A stretch of DNA of 42,543 nucleotides from Bdellovibrionales bacterium. GTDB taxonomy: Bacteria > Bdellovibrionota > UBA1018 > CAIMNF01. Of this stretch, positions 1-7,393 are shown one piece after another. Made by a program: the position numbers and the translations under genes. The notes below the pieces were generated by a model that saw only the letters and a program-made list of their open reading frames with translations, did no database searches and was not told where the DNA came from. The stretch is from assembly GCA_947372355.1 (NCBI GenBank), contig CANBTI010000015.1, positions 1 through 42,543 on the forward strand, given 5' to 3'. The stretch's first letter is position 1. The number at the start of each line of letters is the position of its first letter.

Positions 1-108
1 AATTTGATTCTTCTGCTTACGAGCGATGAAGGCATCCCGAATCCATTGTCTGGGTTCAGTTGCGATATCCTGACCGGCTTTCCGATCGTGATGAAGTTGC
101 GTTTCCAT
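1..108 (-). CDS. N-terminus of a TIGR02147-like regulator (partial)
   Basis: An open frame runs from an ATG at 108 to the window edge, giving 36 residues. The part containing RQWIRDAFIARKQKNQ resembles the start of TIGR02147-family proteins, which typically open with a (Y/R)xxFLxDxFxxRKxxNP stretch before a helix-turn-helix-like domain. These putative regulators are numerous in Bdellovibrio and Fibrobacter. No Shine-Dalgarno sequence is obvious. The start is supported by a perfect 12-bp inverted repeat 7 nt upstream and by a 29-bp block whose near-copy lies at the same distance (48 nt) from the ATG of the secreted-protein gene ending at 11676. The family call rests on a short fragment and is tentative. 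Confidence 0.55.
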   Translation of the reverse strand, partial: METQLHHDRKAGQDIATEPRQWIRDAFIARKQKNQI

Positions 109-114
109 GGAGCG

Positions 115-141
115 AATAATACATAATTTTTATGTATTATT
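115..141. promoter_or_regulatory. AT-rich perfect inverted repeat upstream of the partial regulator
   Basis: AATAATACATAA (115-126) and TTATGTATTATT (130-141) are perfect complements separated by TTT. The repeat sits immediately upstream of the ATG at 108. There is no GC stem or T-tract typical of a terminator, so a protein-binding operator, possibly autoregulatory, is the better guess. Confidence 0.5.
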
Positions 142-150
142 CAACCGTAA

Positions 151-206
151 TTAATCACTGTGATTAATTAGTGATTACAAATGTTAAGTATATGTAATCA
201 TGATTA
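151..206. promoter_or_regulatory. Operator-like cluster, copy 1 of a shared 29-bp block
   Basis: TTAATCACTGTGATTAA (151-167) is palindromic around one central base. GTGATTA then recurs 11 bp on, about one helical turn, and TAATCATGATTA (195-206) is a further palindrome. Positions 156-184 match 12332-12360 at 26 of 29 bases. Both blocks lie 48 nt upstream of a minus-strand ATG (108 and 12284), so they may bind the same regulator or carry the same promoter. Confidence 0.5.
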
Positions 207-442
207 TTTTTGTGAACTTAATCAAATGTGATCAATAACGAAATCCCTTAAAGATATTTTTGGTTTTAACCAGGACAAGTATAACCGTGAATTCATATTA
301 CATGATTGAAGAGTCGATGAGAGATGTTTCTGAGCCGTATTCCCAGTCCACGAGAATGTGATGATTAAAGCTTGTAGTCTTGCGCGGGATTTTTTTACTT
401 TAATGAACGTTGATTAAATTTATGATTGGTTCAAAATCCACT
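207..442. other. Intergenic stretch with a decayed copy of the 80-bp repeat
   Basis: No gene is visible. Around 328-402 there are scraps of the repeat found at 4751 and later: TTTCTGAGCCGTAT at 328-341, and AGTCTTGCGCGG followed by a T-run at 376-397. They match the copy at 4751-4833 in order but without its middle. They lie just beyond the stop of the gene at 443-1264. Confidence 0.4.
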
Positions 443-1264
443 TCATTGTAGACAAGCCCGATCAAATCGAAAAGAAAAGTATTTTTCTGAAAGTACCCTC
501 CAAAGCGCATAAGTTCCAACTGCGCTCATACCTGCGTTTAAATCTGCCCAATCGGTATTCTTTCGTTTTGTGATTTGATCTAAAGATCTACCATTTGCAC
601 TAACTTCTTCTAGAATATTTGCAAGAGCACCACCAGCCATGCCAATAACCGGTGATTTTTTCAAACAACGATTAATCATCACCATTAGAGGAATCGTCAT
701 ATAAAAATTATCACCATTTTCCGTTAATTTATTATGAATTCCTGCAGCACGAAGTCCGCTTGTACCAAACCAAAGAACATAAGAACCTGAAAAATAGCCC
801 ATCTCTTTGAGACATTTATCTGTACCAGAAATCAACTTCTCTTTTGAAATTATTTCTTCCAGTGATCGTTGCATTTTTTTAAAATTTTTATTTTTTGCTA
901 GTTCTAGATATTGACCACAAATTAATTTTTTTGCTCTTGGTTTATCGATTTCAACAACAGGTTTTACTTGTTGTTCCAAGTTTTTAGGAGGCTCTCTTGT
1001 ATCTTCCAGTATCCTTGGTTGTACATGTTCAGAGTCAAAAGCATGCAAGGTACCATCCGATGACTCAATAAGATGAATGTTATAATCATCAGAAAGCTTC
1101 AAGATCGTACTATTTTTTCCCTGAATGAATTGAGTGTTGTTAATTTGATAATAATGACCTTGATTAACTCCCAAAACTTTTCGAAGAGCCCCAATAAAAT
1201 CGCACTCAGTTGCCACTGAGGAAGAAATATTTAAGAGTGATAGGAGTACGAAAAGTGAGCTCAT
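443..1264 (-). CDS. Putative exported protein, 273 aa, function unknown
   Basis: I do not recognise this protein. It begins with a hydrophobic stretch (MSSLFVLLSLLNISSSVATE) that looks like a short Sec signal peptide, although its n-region lacks lysine or arginine. The mature part has several cysteines (for example ECDF, LICGQYL, DKCLKEM, NRCLKKS, RACLQ), which would fit disulfides in the periplasm or outside the cell. A weakly hydrophobic glycine/alanine-rich segment (VIGMAGGALANIL) lies around residue 205. The start has no good Shine-Dalgarno: an AGG lies about 25 nt upstream, and the ATG overlaps the preceding ATGTCAATGTAA. The gene is divergent from the large exported protein at 1501, with 236 bp between them, so the two could share control. 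Nothing in the sequence shows a partner or immunity role. Confidence 0.75.
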   Translation of the reverse strand: MSSLFVLLSLLNISSSVATECDFIGALRKVLGVNQGHYYQINNTQFIQGKNSTILKLSDDYNIHLIESSDGTLHAFDSEHVQPRILEDTREPPKNLEQQVKPVVEIDKPRAKKLICGQYLELAKNKNFKKMQRSLEEIISKEKLISGTDKCLKEMGYFSGSYVLWFGTSGLRAAGIHNKLTENGDNFYMTIPLMVMINRCLKKSPVIGMAGGALANILEEVSANGRSLDQITKRKNTDWADLNAGMSAVGTYALWRVLSEKYFSFRFDRACLQ

Positions 1265-1500
1265 TACATTGACATATCGGCAATTTTTTACCTCGTCTTA
1301 ATTCTATTTTGGAAGCGTCAAACTCATGACCAATATTCCAATGATTAGCGATCAAATCATGCTTCTAATTTTTTTGTAAATCCTCACGAAATTAAATTGA
1401 TGATCCTAATTTCGAAATAAATCGACGCATTTTTGACGTCTTCTTTGGTAGCCCAAACTTCTTCTTACACAAAGTAAAGGGAAGCTGATCAAGATTTCAC

Positions 1501-3705
1501 ATGTTTTTACCGATAAGAATCAAAGTGATACCGTTCAAAGTACACCAGTATCTAAGCCTTTTTCTAGTCATCGTTCATGTGTGCACTTTTGCGCGCGCGG
1601 AGCAACCATCCCCCAACCAATCTTTGTCTGATCAATACTGGAAAGAAATTCAAGCGGCGAAACTCCACGTCGCCAATCCGGAAGCAATCTCGGGTTTTGA
1701 TCGCTGGAGACTCGTCTACACGATTCCGTCGAAAGATGTTTCAGAACAAATCGGACGAGTCCTCTTCGTTGAAAAATCTCAATCCTCGGTGGTAAGTTCT
1801 TACGCTAATAAGATCACTCAAAATAACCTTGGATTTAAAAATGATTTAAAGACTGGCTTAGGCCTTAACTTAGTTGAAATAGGCATGAGACGCCGATGTA
1901 AGGATTTCGTTTCACCCGCTGAATTGGAAAAATGCAAAGAAGCAGCTTCGCAACTGATTAAGATTCTCGACATCAAAAATGCAGGAGATGGTTTTAGCGG
2001 CTTACCATTTTTTTCTCGCGTACAAGAAAGATTCTCCCAACCGGCGTTTCAAGAACAAACTTTGGCTTTCAATGCCGAGATTCAAAAACTCATCGATCAG
2101 TTTACCCAGAATCCTAAATTTCATCTCACCGAAGACGTGTACACTGTGGCGCTGAAAGCATGCAAAGGGGACTCTCGCAAAGCAGTCGAGATGCTTGGCA
2201 TCTTAACGAGTCGGGATGTCTTGGTCACTCGATACTTGAAACATCTCACGGCCGATAATAAAGAATTCATCAACGCATTCGGAAATCTCTCTCTTCGCAT
2301 TCGCCTCGTAGCCGATTTGGATAGAAAAGCCAGAAACTCAATTGATGACGTTTTCAGTTTTACCAATAAATTTTCAACGCAGACCGAAAAGAATTACTAC
2401 TACTGGAGTGCCGCCCTCGCCAGCCAGGAGTTGAAAGATCTCGGCTATTCGGATCAACTCATTAGCAAGCTTGCAGCTGAGCTTCCTCGTCAATACAAGG
2501 CATATCGTTATTTGGAATTTAAGGGCCCACTTCAAAGTAAGGAATGGCTCAAGGAATTTAAACGGGATGCCGTTAGTACGATGAACATTTCGGCCCATGG
2601 AGCTGAAGTCGGCACCAAAAGCGCAAGCACACCAGCAGTCTCTGACGACAAACGTTTCGAGTCCTTCATCTCCGCTCTCAAAGAAAAGAAAAATACCGAG
2701 AGCCTCTCCAAGATCCGTGCTCTCAGAACAATGACGGCGGCAAAAGGAACCACTACCCCATTCATTCAGATCCTGTATTACGACATGGCTCATTCCAAAA
2801 TTGGTCTCTCGCACATGAAGATGGTGGTCGATGGCAAAGTGTACGAAATTCACCGATCCACAAACTCCGATGGAGGCTACCTTCGCGATCGTGAGCTCGT
2901 TCAGGGGCTCACGGATTCAAAAGTCGGTGTGCTCCCTACTGGTATTTTGGAACTTCCAGCAACCGAAGAGCAAAAAGCAAAGATGATTCAATTCCTGCAA
3001 TCGGAATCAACAGCCGACATGCAGTATTCATACTTTAATAAACTACTGAATCGAGATGCCTACAACTGCGGGGGCATCATGTACGATGCTCTGAAAGAAG
3101 GCGGATACGCTTTACCTGAGCTCCCTCGAAGTAAGACGCTGGCTTCCCAAGTATTTAACGAAATCACAAAACGCCTTCCTGAGGGTCGGGTGATTGGAAA
3201 CACCACTGAAACCGCAAAAAGTCTGCTCCACGCAAACTTTAGCAAGACTACAATCACTGGTTTTAATCCAGCAGTGAACCGTGAATTCAGCCCTCTTGTT
3301 GGTCATGATTTATTACAAGCGGAGCAAGGATTCAGCGACACTACCCCATTATTTTCAAATCCTAGAAAAGTATTTGGAAAATTTTCCAAGAGTTTTTCGA
3401 ACACCGGAAATCTTGCAGAAGAGTATTTACCCAAAAATGGCAAGACGATGAAACTCATCACCCTCATTGTGCCGCAGGAAGAATTTGAAATGACCTTACT
3501 TTCAAAAAATGCAAGTGAGTTCAGTAAAAACATTTTGTTTGTGAATAAAGACAAAAAAAACAAGTGCGTTTCTTCATTCATCCCGATGAAGTTGGACAAT
3601 ACAACGAATGGATCAAAAAATTTCCGAAAGACGAAACCCAGTGGCTTGCCACTCCCAGCTCGTCTGCTCGCAGTTTATATGTCGTCGACAGCGAGAAGAA
3701 GATGA
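1501..3705 (+). CDS. Large exported protein, permuted papain/NlpC-like domain (first frame of a split gene)
   Basis: The zero frame encodes 734 residues. A signal peptide ends near ARA-EQ (residue ~33), and a long helical region covers about 40-390. A domain with a His-then-Cys arrangement follows: SHMKMVVDGKVYEIH has His438, and AYNCGGIMYDAL has Cys523 at the head of a helix. This order is that of circularly permuted papain-fold enzymes (LRAT/NlpC-P60/DUF4105-like), whose known members are amidases, peptidases or acyltransferases. The substrate cannot be inferred. The last ~48 residues after the A8 run at 3553-3560 look like nonsense (basic, ending SSTARRR), whereas the -1 frame continues with a recognisable domain. 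The true product is therefore probably a ~1067-residue fusion with the 3564-4703 frame, unless the gene is broken. It looks more GC-rich than the small genes around it. Confidence 0.8.
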   Translation: MFLPIRIKVIPFKVHQYLSLFLVIVHVCTFARAEQPSPNQSLSDQYWKEIQAAKLHVANPEAISGFDRWRLVYTIPSKDVSEQIGRVLFVEKSQSSVVSSYANKITQNNLGFKNDLKTGLGLNLVEIGMRRRCKDFVSPAELEKCKEAASQLIKILDIKNAGDGFSGLPFFSRVQERFSQPAFQEQTLAFNAEIQKLIDQFTQNPKFHLTEDVYTVALKACKGDSRKAVEMLGILTSRDVLVTRYLKHLTADNKEFINAFGNLSLRIRLVADLDRKARNSIDDVFSFTNKFSTQTEKNYYYWSAALASQELKDLGYSDQLISKLAAELPRQYKAYRYLEFKGPLQSKEWLKEFKRDAVSTMNISAHGAEVGTKSASTPAVSDDKRFESFISALKEKKNTESLSKIRALRTMTAAKGTTTPFIQILYYDMAHSKIGLSHMKMVVDGKVYEIHRSTNSDGGYLRDRELVQGLTDSKVGVLPTGILELPATEEQKAKMIQFLQSESTADMQYSYFNKLLNRDAYNCGGIMYDALKEGGYALPELPRSKTLASQVFNEITKRLPEGRVIGNTTETAKSLLHANFSKTTITGFNPAVNREFSPLVGHDLLQAEQGFSDTTPLFSNPRKVFGKFSKSFSNTGNLAEEYLPKNGKTMKLITLIVPQEEFEMTLLSKNASEFSKNILFVNKDKKNKCVSSFIPMKLDNTTNGSKNFRKTKPSGLPLPARLLAVYMSSTARRR
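3553..3561 (+). other. Candidate -1 frameshift or slippage site, A AAA AAC
   Basis: Eight adenines (3553-3560) followed by C place an exact in-frame A AAA AAC heptamer at 3555-3561, the X XXY YYZ form used for -1 ribosomal frameshifting. A shift here moves translation from the 1501 frame into the 3564-4703 frame after residue 687 and restores a continuous protein. An A8 run also permits transcriptional slippage. It is equally a hot spot for indel mutation and for sequencing error. I did not see a clear downstream stimulatory hairpin. Confidence 0.5.
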
Positions 3706-4703
3706 AGCCCTTCATCGTTAAAACCTCATTGACTGAAAAAATGGGTGGAGCGAGCCGGGTGATAACGGCGGAACAAACCGAGCGGGCAATTGTGATCAAC
3801 GATGTTGTGGATCAAGTTTATCAAGATTCCAATGGCAAACTGCCTCTCTCTGGAAAAACCTGGCAGTTCTTTAAAGAACCAGCGTCAGCACTGCCTAAAA
3901 ACGGTGGTGGCATGATCTTACGCGAATTTAAAGACGCAGTTCAAAACGATATCGTATTACCCTGGTATTCACTCATTTCTGAACGACCAGCATCTGAACA
4001 TTGGATCGACGAACTTTATCGTTACTCGGGACACAAGAACATGAAAGAGTTTATCTGGAATGATCTCGCTAAACCAGTGATGGAAATGCATTCAGAGCTC
4101 GCCCTCAAAAACGGAATCACCACCGAACTTCACCAACAAAACTTGATGATTGTGATAGATAAAGACACTAAAAAAGTAAAAGGCCTCATGCTCCGAGACA
4201 TGGATGGGAACTGGGTAGATCACTCTCTCCGAGTGAATTACCTCCATAAGGCATCAACCGGAACTGGCTCACTCTATGAAGACGCAAAAACTCTGAACTA
4301 CGTTTGGGCTCAGGATAACCAATTCAACAGTTACGCTGAAATCATCCGGGAAAGAAGTTTTGGAAATATATTCAAATACGCAATGCCGATCGACGATGTT
4401 CAGTGGATCCAAAAAAAATCGGATCAGTTTTATGTAGAGGAGTTCAACAAGACTTTTCCAAAATACAAGGTCGAGGATGTTACCAAGCTCAAGGAACGTT
4501 GGCAGCAAATCCATGCCGACTTCACCACCGATGCAGAGAGTTTAGTTTACAATCAGATCAAGGCTGAAAAATATAAGCCAATAAGTGTCATGGGTAAGAC
4601 CTTACAAAATTATCGAGATGAGATGGTCACTAGAAAGCTTTCCGGTGCGTTATCCAATCCTGCCGACTGCCTCAGTGTTTTCCTAAAACAGATTTTTAAA
4701 TAA
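3564..4703 (+). CDS. IucA/IucC (NIS siderophore synthetase)-like domain, second frame of the split gene
   Basis: This is an open frame of 379 residues, -1 relative to the 1501 frame and overlapping it by 142 bp. It has no independent Shine-Dalgarno, and its nominal GTG falls directly after the A8 run. Features in order match the IucA/IucC fold: FFIHPDEVGQY (like the family's HPWQ segment), KPFIVKTSLTEKMGGASR (like the LSL..TN.LRT strand), GGMILREFKD (like ILRE), then LKNGITTELHQQN and LMLRDMDGN (like the family's HGQN and LRDxxG nucleotide-binding region). Known members condense citrate or dicarboxylates with amines or alcohols using ATP in the cytoplasm. Here the domain seems attached to a signal peptide, so it may be non-catalytic, delivered to a host or prey cell, or part of a broken gene. 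The family match is by eye. Confidence 0.7.
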   Translation: MRFFIHPDEVGQYNEWIKKFPKDETQWLATPSSSARSLYVVDSEKKMKPFIVKTSLTEKMGGASRVITAEQTERAIVINDVVDQVYQDSNGKLPLSGKTWQFFKEPASALPKNGGGMILREFKDAVQNDIVLPWYSLISERPASEHWIDELYRYSGHKNMKEFIWNDLAKPVMEMHSELALKNGITTELHQQNLMIVIDKDTKKVKGLMLRDMDGNWVDHSLRVNYLHKASTGTGSLYEDAKTLNYVWAQDNQFNSYAEIIRERSFGNIFKYAMPIDDVQWIQKKSDQFYVEEFNKTFPKYKVEDVTKLKERWQQIHADFTTDAESLVYNQIKAEKYKPISVMGKTLQNYRDEMVTRKLSGALSNPADCLSVFLKQIFK

Positions 4704-4750
4704 AAATCCGAACTTCAAAATAATTTCCCATTCTTTCAGTTCATAAAAAA

Positions 4751-4833
4751 ATGATTATTTCTGAACCATGTTTCGAAATTCTTTATTTAACCGCGCAAAA
4801 CTGAATCTCAAAAGTCTTGCGCGGAAATTTTTT
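4751..4833. repeat. 80-bp repeat, copy A; + strand terminator-like hairpin
   Basis: This is the leftmost clear copy of the repeat (ATGATT..TTTCTGAACC..TTTCGAAATTCTTT..CCGCGCAAAACT-loop-AGTTTTGCGCGG). Here CCGCGCAAAACT (4791-4802) pairs with AGTCTTGCGCGG (4813-4824), with one mismatch, followed by AAATTTTTT. On the + strand that is a plausible Rho-independent terminator 88 nt after the stop of the 1501-4703 gene. No minus-strand gene starts next to this copy. Confidence 0.7.
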
Positions 4834-4861
4834 ACATTAACAAACACCAATTGAATGAAAC

Positions 4862-5008
4862 TTAGTCTATTTGAGACATGCCACCGCAAACTAAGATCTT
4901 ATTTCTAGCTCCATAAGACCAATCTGAGATGATTGCAACTTGTTTGCCTTTGATAAAAAGAGTTTCTCCTGATTCACAATCCAATGTTATCGAGTCAGAA
5001 CTCAATCG
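4862..5008 (-). pseudogene. Remnant C-terminus of a small secreted protein
   Basis: This minus-strand frame of 48 codons ends at a TAA (4862-4864). It reads like a real protein tail: SITLDCESGETLFIKG, then VAIISDWSYGARNK, then ILVCGGMSQID, with two cysteines. It has no start codon of its own, since an in-frame stop lies at 5009-5011 just upstream. The mature-domain style (beta-rich, paired Cys) resembles the intact small secreted proteins nearby. The first residues and the sequence upstream are duplicated at 5770-5833, so the piece looks like debris from duplication and deletion. Confidence 0.55.
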
Positions 5009-5045
5009 TTATTTCTTAACTTTAAAAACCTAATCACACTCATTC
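4981..5045. repeat. 62-bp direct repeat, copy 1
   Basis: The segment starting CCAATGTTATCGA and running through ACTCAATCGTTATTT and CTAATC to CACTCATTCA recurs in the same orientation at 5770-5833, with about seven differences over ~62 aligned bases. Confidence 0.75.
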
Positions 5046-5152
5046 AATTGTGAAACTACATTACTTAGGATCAGAGTACAGTTGTACACCTTACTCGTGA
5101 CTCGATAAATTTAACTTCGTGTATTTACACTTTTGAACAACCATCGGGTAAA

Positions 5153-5191
5153 TAATGAACAGGATATTCCAAAGGAGTATCCTGTTCATTA
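5153..5191. terminator. 14-bp perfect stem-loop downstream of the 134-aa gene
   Basis: TAATGAACAGGATA (5153-5166) pairs perfectly with TATCCTGTTCATTA (5178-5191) across an 11-nt loop. It lies 38 nt after the stop of the minus-strand gene at 5229. The T-tract on the minus strand is weak (TTTACCC a few bases later), so it may be a terminator, an mRNA 3'-end stabiliser or a protein site. Confidence 0.5.
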
Positions 5192-5228
5192 AAGCTTTGA
5201 TTTTATATTTTGTTGAGTTGAATTAAAA

Positions 5229-5633
5229 TCAGGGATTGTTATAGCAAGAAAACCTCAAATAAGAACCGCCGTCACTTCCTTGCACAGCGATTACTGCTTT
5301 GAACTTATTTTTCTGATAAAAATCTTTTTCAAGTAAAATTTTACTAATAACCAGATCGTTATTCCATTTATCGGTCATTTTAAGCTCACCCATCACAGAA
5401 ATAAAATTCGCATAGGTTGCACTTGGACGGTAAGCAACTTGCTCAAGTATTTTAGATGTAAAATACACATTTCCAACTTTTTCTTTATAAACAAAGTCTT
5501 TAATAGAGGTTGGTGAAGTAATGGTTGCTGTAAAAACAACTGCATCTTGTGTGTATGAGTTAGTACAATAAATAGTATTCGCACTTGCAGAAAGCGAACT
5601 TAATAAAGTTAATCCAATAATAAAAATTTTCAT
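5229..5633 (-). CDS. Small secreted protein, 134 aa
   Basis: No family is recognised. MKIFIIGLTLLSSLSASANT is a clean Sec signal peptide with likely cleavage after ASA. The mature part (~115 residues) reads as beta-strand-rich, alternating polar and hydrophobic residues, with one Cys near each end (TIYCTNS and RFSCYNNP). These could form a disulfide closing a small beta-barrel or sandwich. GAGAG precedes the ATG by 6 nt. The gene belongs to the minus-strand series of small exported proteins between 5229 and 12284. Its 5' region lacks the 80-bp repeat carried by many of the others, and a strong stem-loop follows the stop. Confidence 0.85.
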   Translation of the reverse strand: MKIFIIGLTLLSSLSASANTIYCTNSYTQDAVVFTATITSPTSIKDFVYKEKVGNVYFTSKILEQVAYRPSATYANFISVMGELKMTDKWNNDLVISKILLEKDFYQKNKFKAVIAVQGSDGGSYLRFSCYNNP

Positions 5634-5769
5634 AATTCTCTCACTTTATTTTTTAATAATTAAAAAATTTGTTTGCGGTTTCATATCAACGTCAACCAGT
5701 TGCGTCAAGTGATTTATATCGATTTTCAAATACCATTTTAACTTAATATCTTTTCGATTATTCCTTAGT

Positions 5770-5833
5770 CCAATGTTATCGATTCAATACTCAATCGTTA
5801 TTTTTTAACTTTAAGACCTAATCTCACTCATTC
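5770..5833. repeat. 62-bp direct repeat, copy 2
   Basis: This is the partner of 4981-5045. It begins 6 nt beyond the stop codon of the minus-strand gene at 5839. It carries a fragment of the frame that is longer in the remnant at 4862-5008 (minus-strand reading RLSIESITLD then stop). Confidence 0.75.
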
Positions 5834-5838
5834 ACTGG

Positions 5839-6168
5839 TTACTTAATTTCTGCACCAGAAAATTTCACACTTTCACCAGGATACCTGCTTCCGCTCGGAG
5901 ACATTGAAAAACTGGCGATGTCTAAATCAAGCTTGTATGACTCACCTTTAAATAGCTTCTCAGAAAGCACTGTAAATTTATCGAATAATTTTGGATCTGT
6001 TCTTTTTAAGCGAACGTAAAAGAAGGACCTTTCAGGACCAGTACTTGCGTGAAGTTTAAATTCCGTATCGTTTAAAGTATGCGAAACATCCATCACACTT
6101 ACATTTTCGAGCTTTGCCGCAGATGCCGAGCTTGCAAACCACAAGGCAATTATGAATAATTTTTTCAT
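5839..6168 (-). CDS. Small secreted protein, 109 aa, coupled to the isochorismatase-like gene
   Basis: No family is recognised. MKKLFIIALWFASSASAAK is a signal peptide cut near ASA. The ~90-residue mature protein has no cysteine, is rich in charged residues and alternating hydrophobics, and ends KFSGAEIK. The start codon overlaps the stop of the upstream isochorismatase-like gene by the ATGA arrangement (6165-6168), and AAGGA sits 7 nt before the ATG. The two are therefore almost certainly co-translated and may act in the same compartment. The pairing of an exported hydrolase with a tiny exported partner suggests a binding or regulatory role, but nothing in the sequence proves it. Confidence 0.85.
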   Translation of the reverse strand: MKKLFIIALWFASSASAAKLENVSVMDVSHTLNDTEFKLHASTGPERSFFYVRLKRTDPKLFDKFTVLSEKLFKGESYKLDLDIASFSMSPSGSRYPGESVKFSGAEIK

Positions 6169-7052
6169 TTTTTTCCTTCTAAAAAATCTATCGTTTTTAC
6201 GGAAAAATCTCGCATTTTCGTGCCGACAGTTGGAGTTTCACACGATTTTTTTAGGGCTTTTTTACTTGTTTCGGCCTTAGCAACAGCAGGCTTTAATCCT
6301 CTATGGATAGCAGGGGGTCCAAAGATATCACCCAATTTAGTTACTTCGATAAATTTGGGATTCGCTCGCATATCATTAAATTGATTCGTATAGGGATAGA
6401 TAAAGTCAGGATAGTTAAAATCTGCAATTCCATTATCATATGCGATTACTTTATAATTATGCCTGAGCGCACCATAGATGCTTGCATATACACACGCGCC
6501 TCCGTTGGCACCAGTAATAATGAGAGTATGAATTCCCCTACCTTTTAAAAATTTATCTAGTTGAGATGACGAGCTATTTCCATCGTCGAACATTCCCTCT
6601 GTATCTTTTATGAATACTGACGTATGAACATAGCCTTTTGTCGCATTCTTTAGTCTAGTGTCGATTAACCCGAAATTGTCAAAAGCGATCAAGATGATAG
6701 AAGCATCTGCCTTCTTAGCGGCTTGAATTGCCGAAAGTTGGGTCGCAATAATTTGTTTAACTTTTTTTTGATTTTCAGGCTTTTCTTGGTTGCCATCACG
6801 GGTTACAAACTCCGGTTGCATATCTATAATCACTAACGCAGGTTTATTGGATTGAGCAAAACTTGTCGTCTGAATTAACGATAGGAACAGAAAGAAAAAT
6901 CTCAAAAATAGATAAAACGAGGAAAACTTCTTCATTCCCCTAGCGTTTCGGCATTGCGGGATGAATTCTAAAGTTTTTGCGCCTCCTTTTTCTGCATTTT
7001 GCCTGACTGGATTTTGACGAAAATATCGAGTGTGAGCTGTTATTTTGAGCAC
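6165..7052 (-). CDS. Exported isochorismatase-family cysteine hydrolase
   Basis: The core domain from ~residue 72 matches the isochorismatase-like fold: PALVIIDMQPEF carries the catalytic Asp, and IITGANGGACVYASIYGAL carries the cis-peptide region and nucleophilic Cys. Family members are nicotinamidases, isochorismatases and ureidoacrylate hydrolases, and the substrate here is unknown. There is a start conflict. The GTG at 7052 has an excellent AGGGGGAA six bases upstream. However, the next ATG (6935) opens MKKFSSFYLFLRFFF and a signal peptide ending SFA-Q, which would be buried 39 residues in if 7052 is used. The ATG at 6935 has only AGGGG one or two bases away. Export is inferred from that hydrophobic segment. 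Extra C-terminal residues (~55, Lys-rich) follow the domain. Confidence 0.8.
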   Translation of the reverse strand: MLKITAHTRYFRQNPVRQNAEKGGAKTLEFIPQCRNARGMKKFSSFYLFLRFFFLFLSLIQTTSFAQSNKPALVIIDMQPEFVTRDGNQEKPENQKKVKQIIATQLSAIQAAKKADASIILIAFDNFGLIDTRLKNATKGYVHTSVFIKDTEGMFDDGNSSSSQLDKFLKGRGIHTLIITGANGGACVYASIYGALRHNYKVIAYDNGIADFNYPDFIYPYTNQFNDMRANPKFIEVTKLGDIFGPPAIHRGLKPAVAKAETSKKALKKSCETPTVGTKMRDFSVKTIDFLEGKK

Positions 7053-7393
7053 CGTATCTTCCCCCTTTGTCTAACCACTTGAAGTAGTTATTAAACAAAT
7101 GATTCATTTCCGAACCGTTTATCGAAATTCTTTGTTAATCCGCGCAAAACTGAATTTCAAAAATCTCGCGCATCATCTTTTCTGATTGGATAAATTTATT
7201 CTATTTAAAATCGAAGTAGGAAAAAAATTATCCAATTTTACTTTTCAATTAATTAAACTATTTTAATTTAGTGTTTTAAGCATACAGTGCTTATGAACAA
7301 CGATTATTTTCCTAATCAGGTTTCAAAGTCCACTATTTTACTAAGTTTTAATTGAACATTTCCCACTCTTTCATTAACTACAAATTTTTCGAA
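7053..7393. other. Intergenic stretch: repeat copy B and an inverted repeat
   Basis: It holds repeat copy B (7099-7172) and a 9-bp inverted repeat, ATTGGATAA (7185-7193) with TTATCCAAT (7228-7236), around a 34-nt spacer. I see no open frame of note; the rest is plain AT-rich sequence. Confidence 0.5.
7099..7172. repeat. 80-bp repeat, copy B
   Basis: It runs ATGATTCATTTCCGAACCG, then ATCGAAATTCTTTGTTAATC, then CGCGCAAAACTGAATTTC, with a weakened right arm (AATCTCGCGC). It ends 47 nt upstream of the GTG at 7052. Confidence 0.8.

Noticed and set aside
1433-1500. TTGACG as a -35 box of the 1501 gene
   Set aside because: No acceptable -10 hexamer lies at 16-18 nt, so no promoter is claimed.
3060-3306. 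Minus-strand frames inside the large exported protein
   Set aside because: They overlap a domain with recognisable residues on the + strand and have no start signals.
4704-5228. An intact secreted-protein gene in this gap
   Set aside because: Only a headless 48-codon tail is present, with an in-frame stop just upstream and no start codon.
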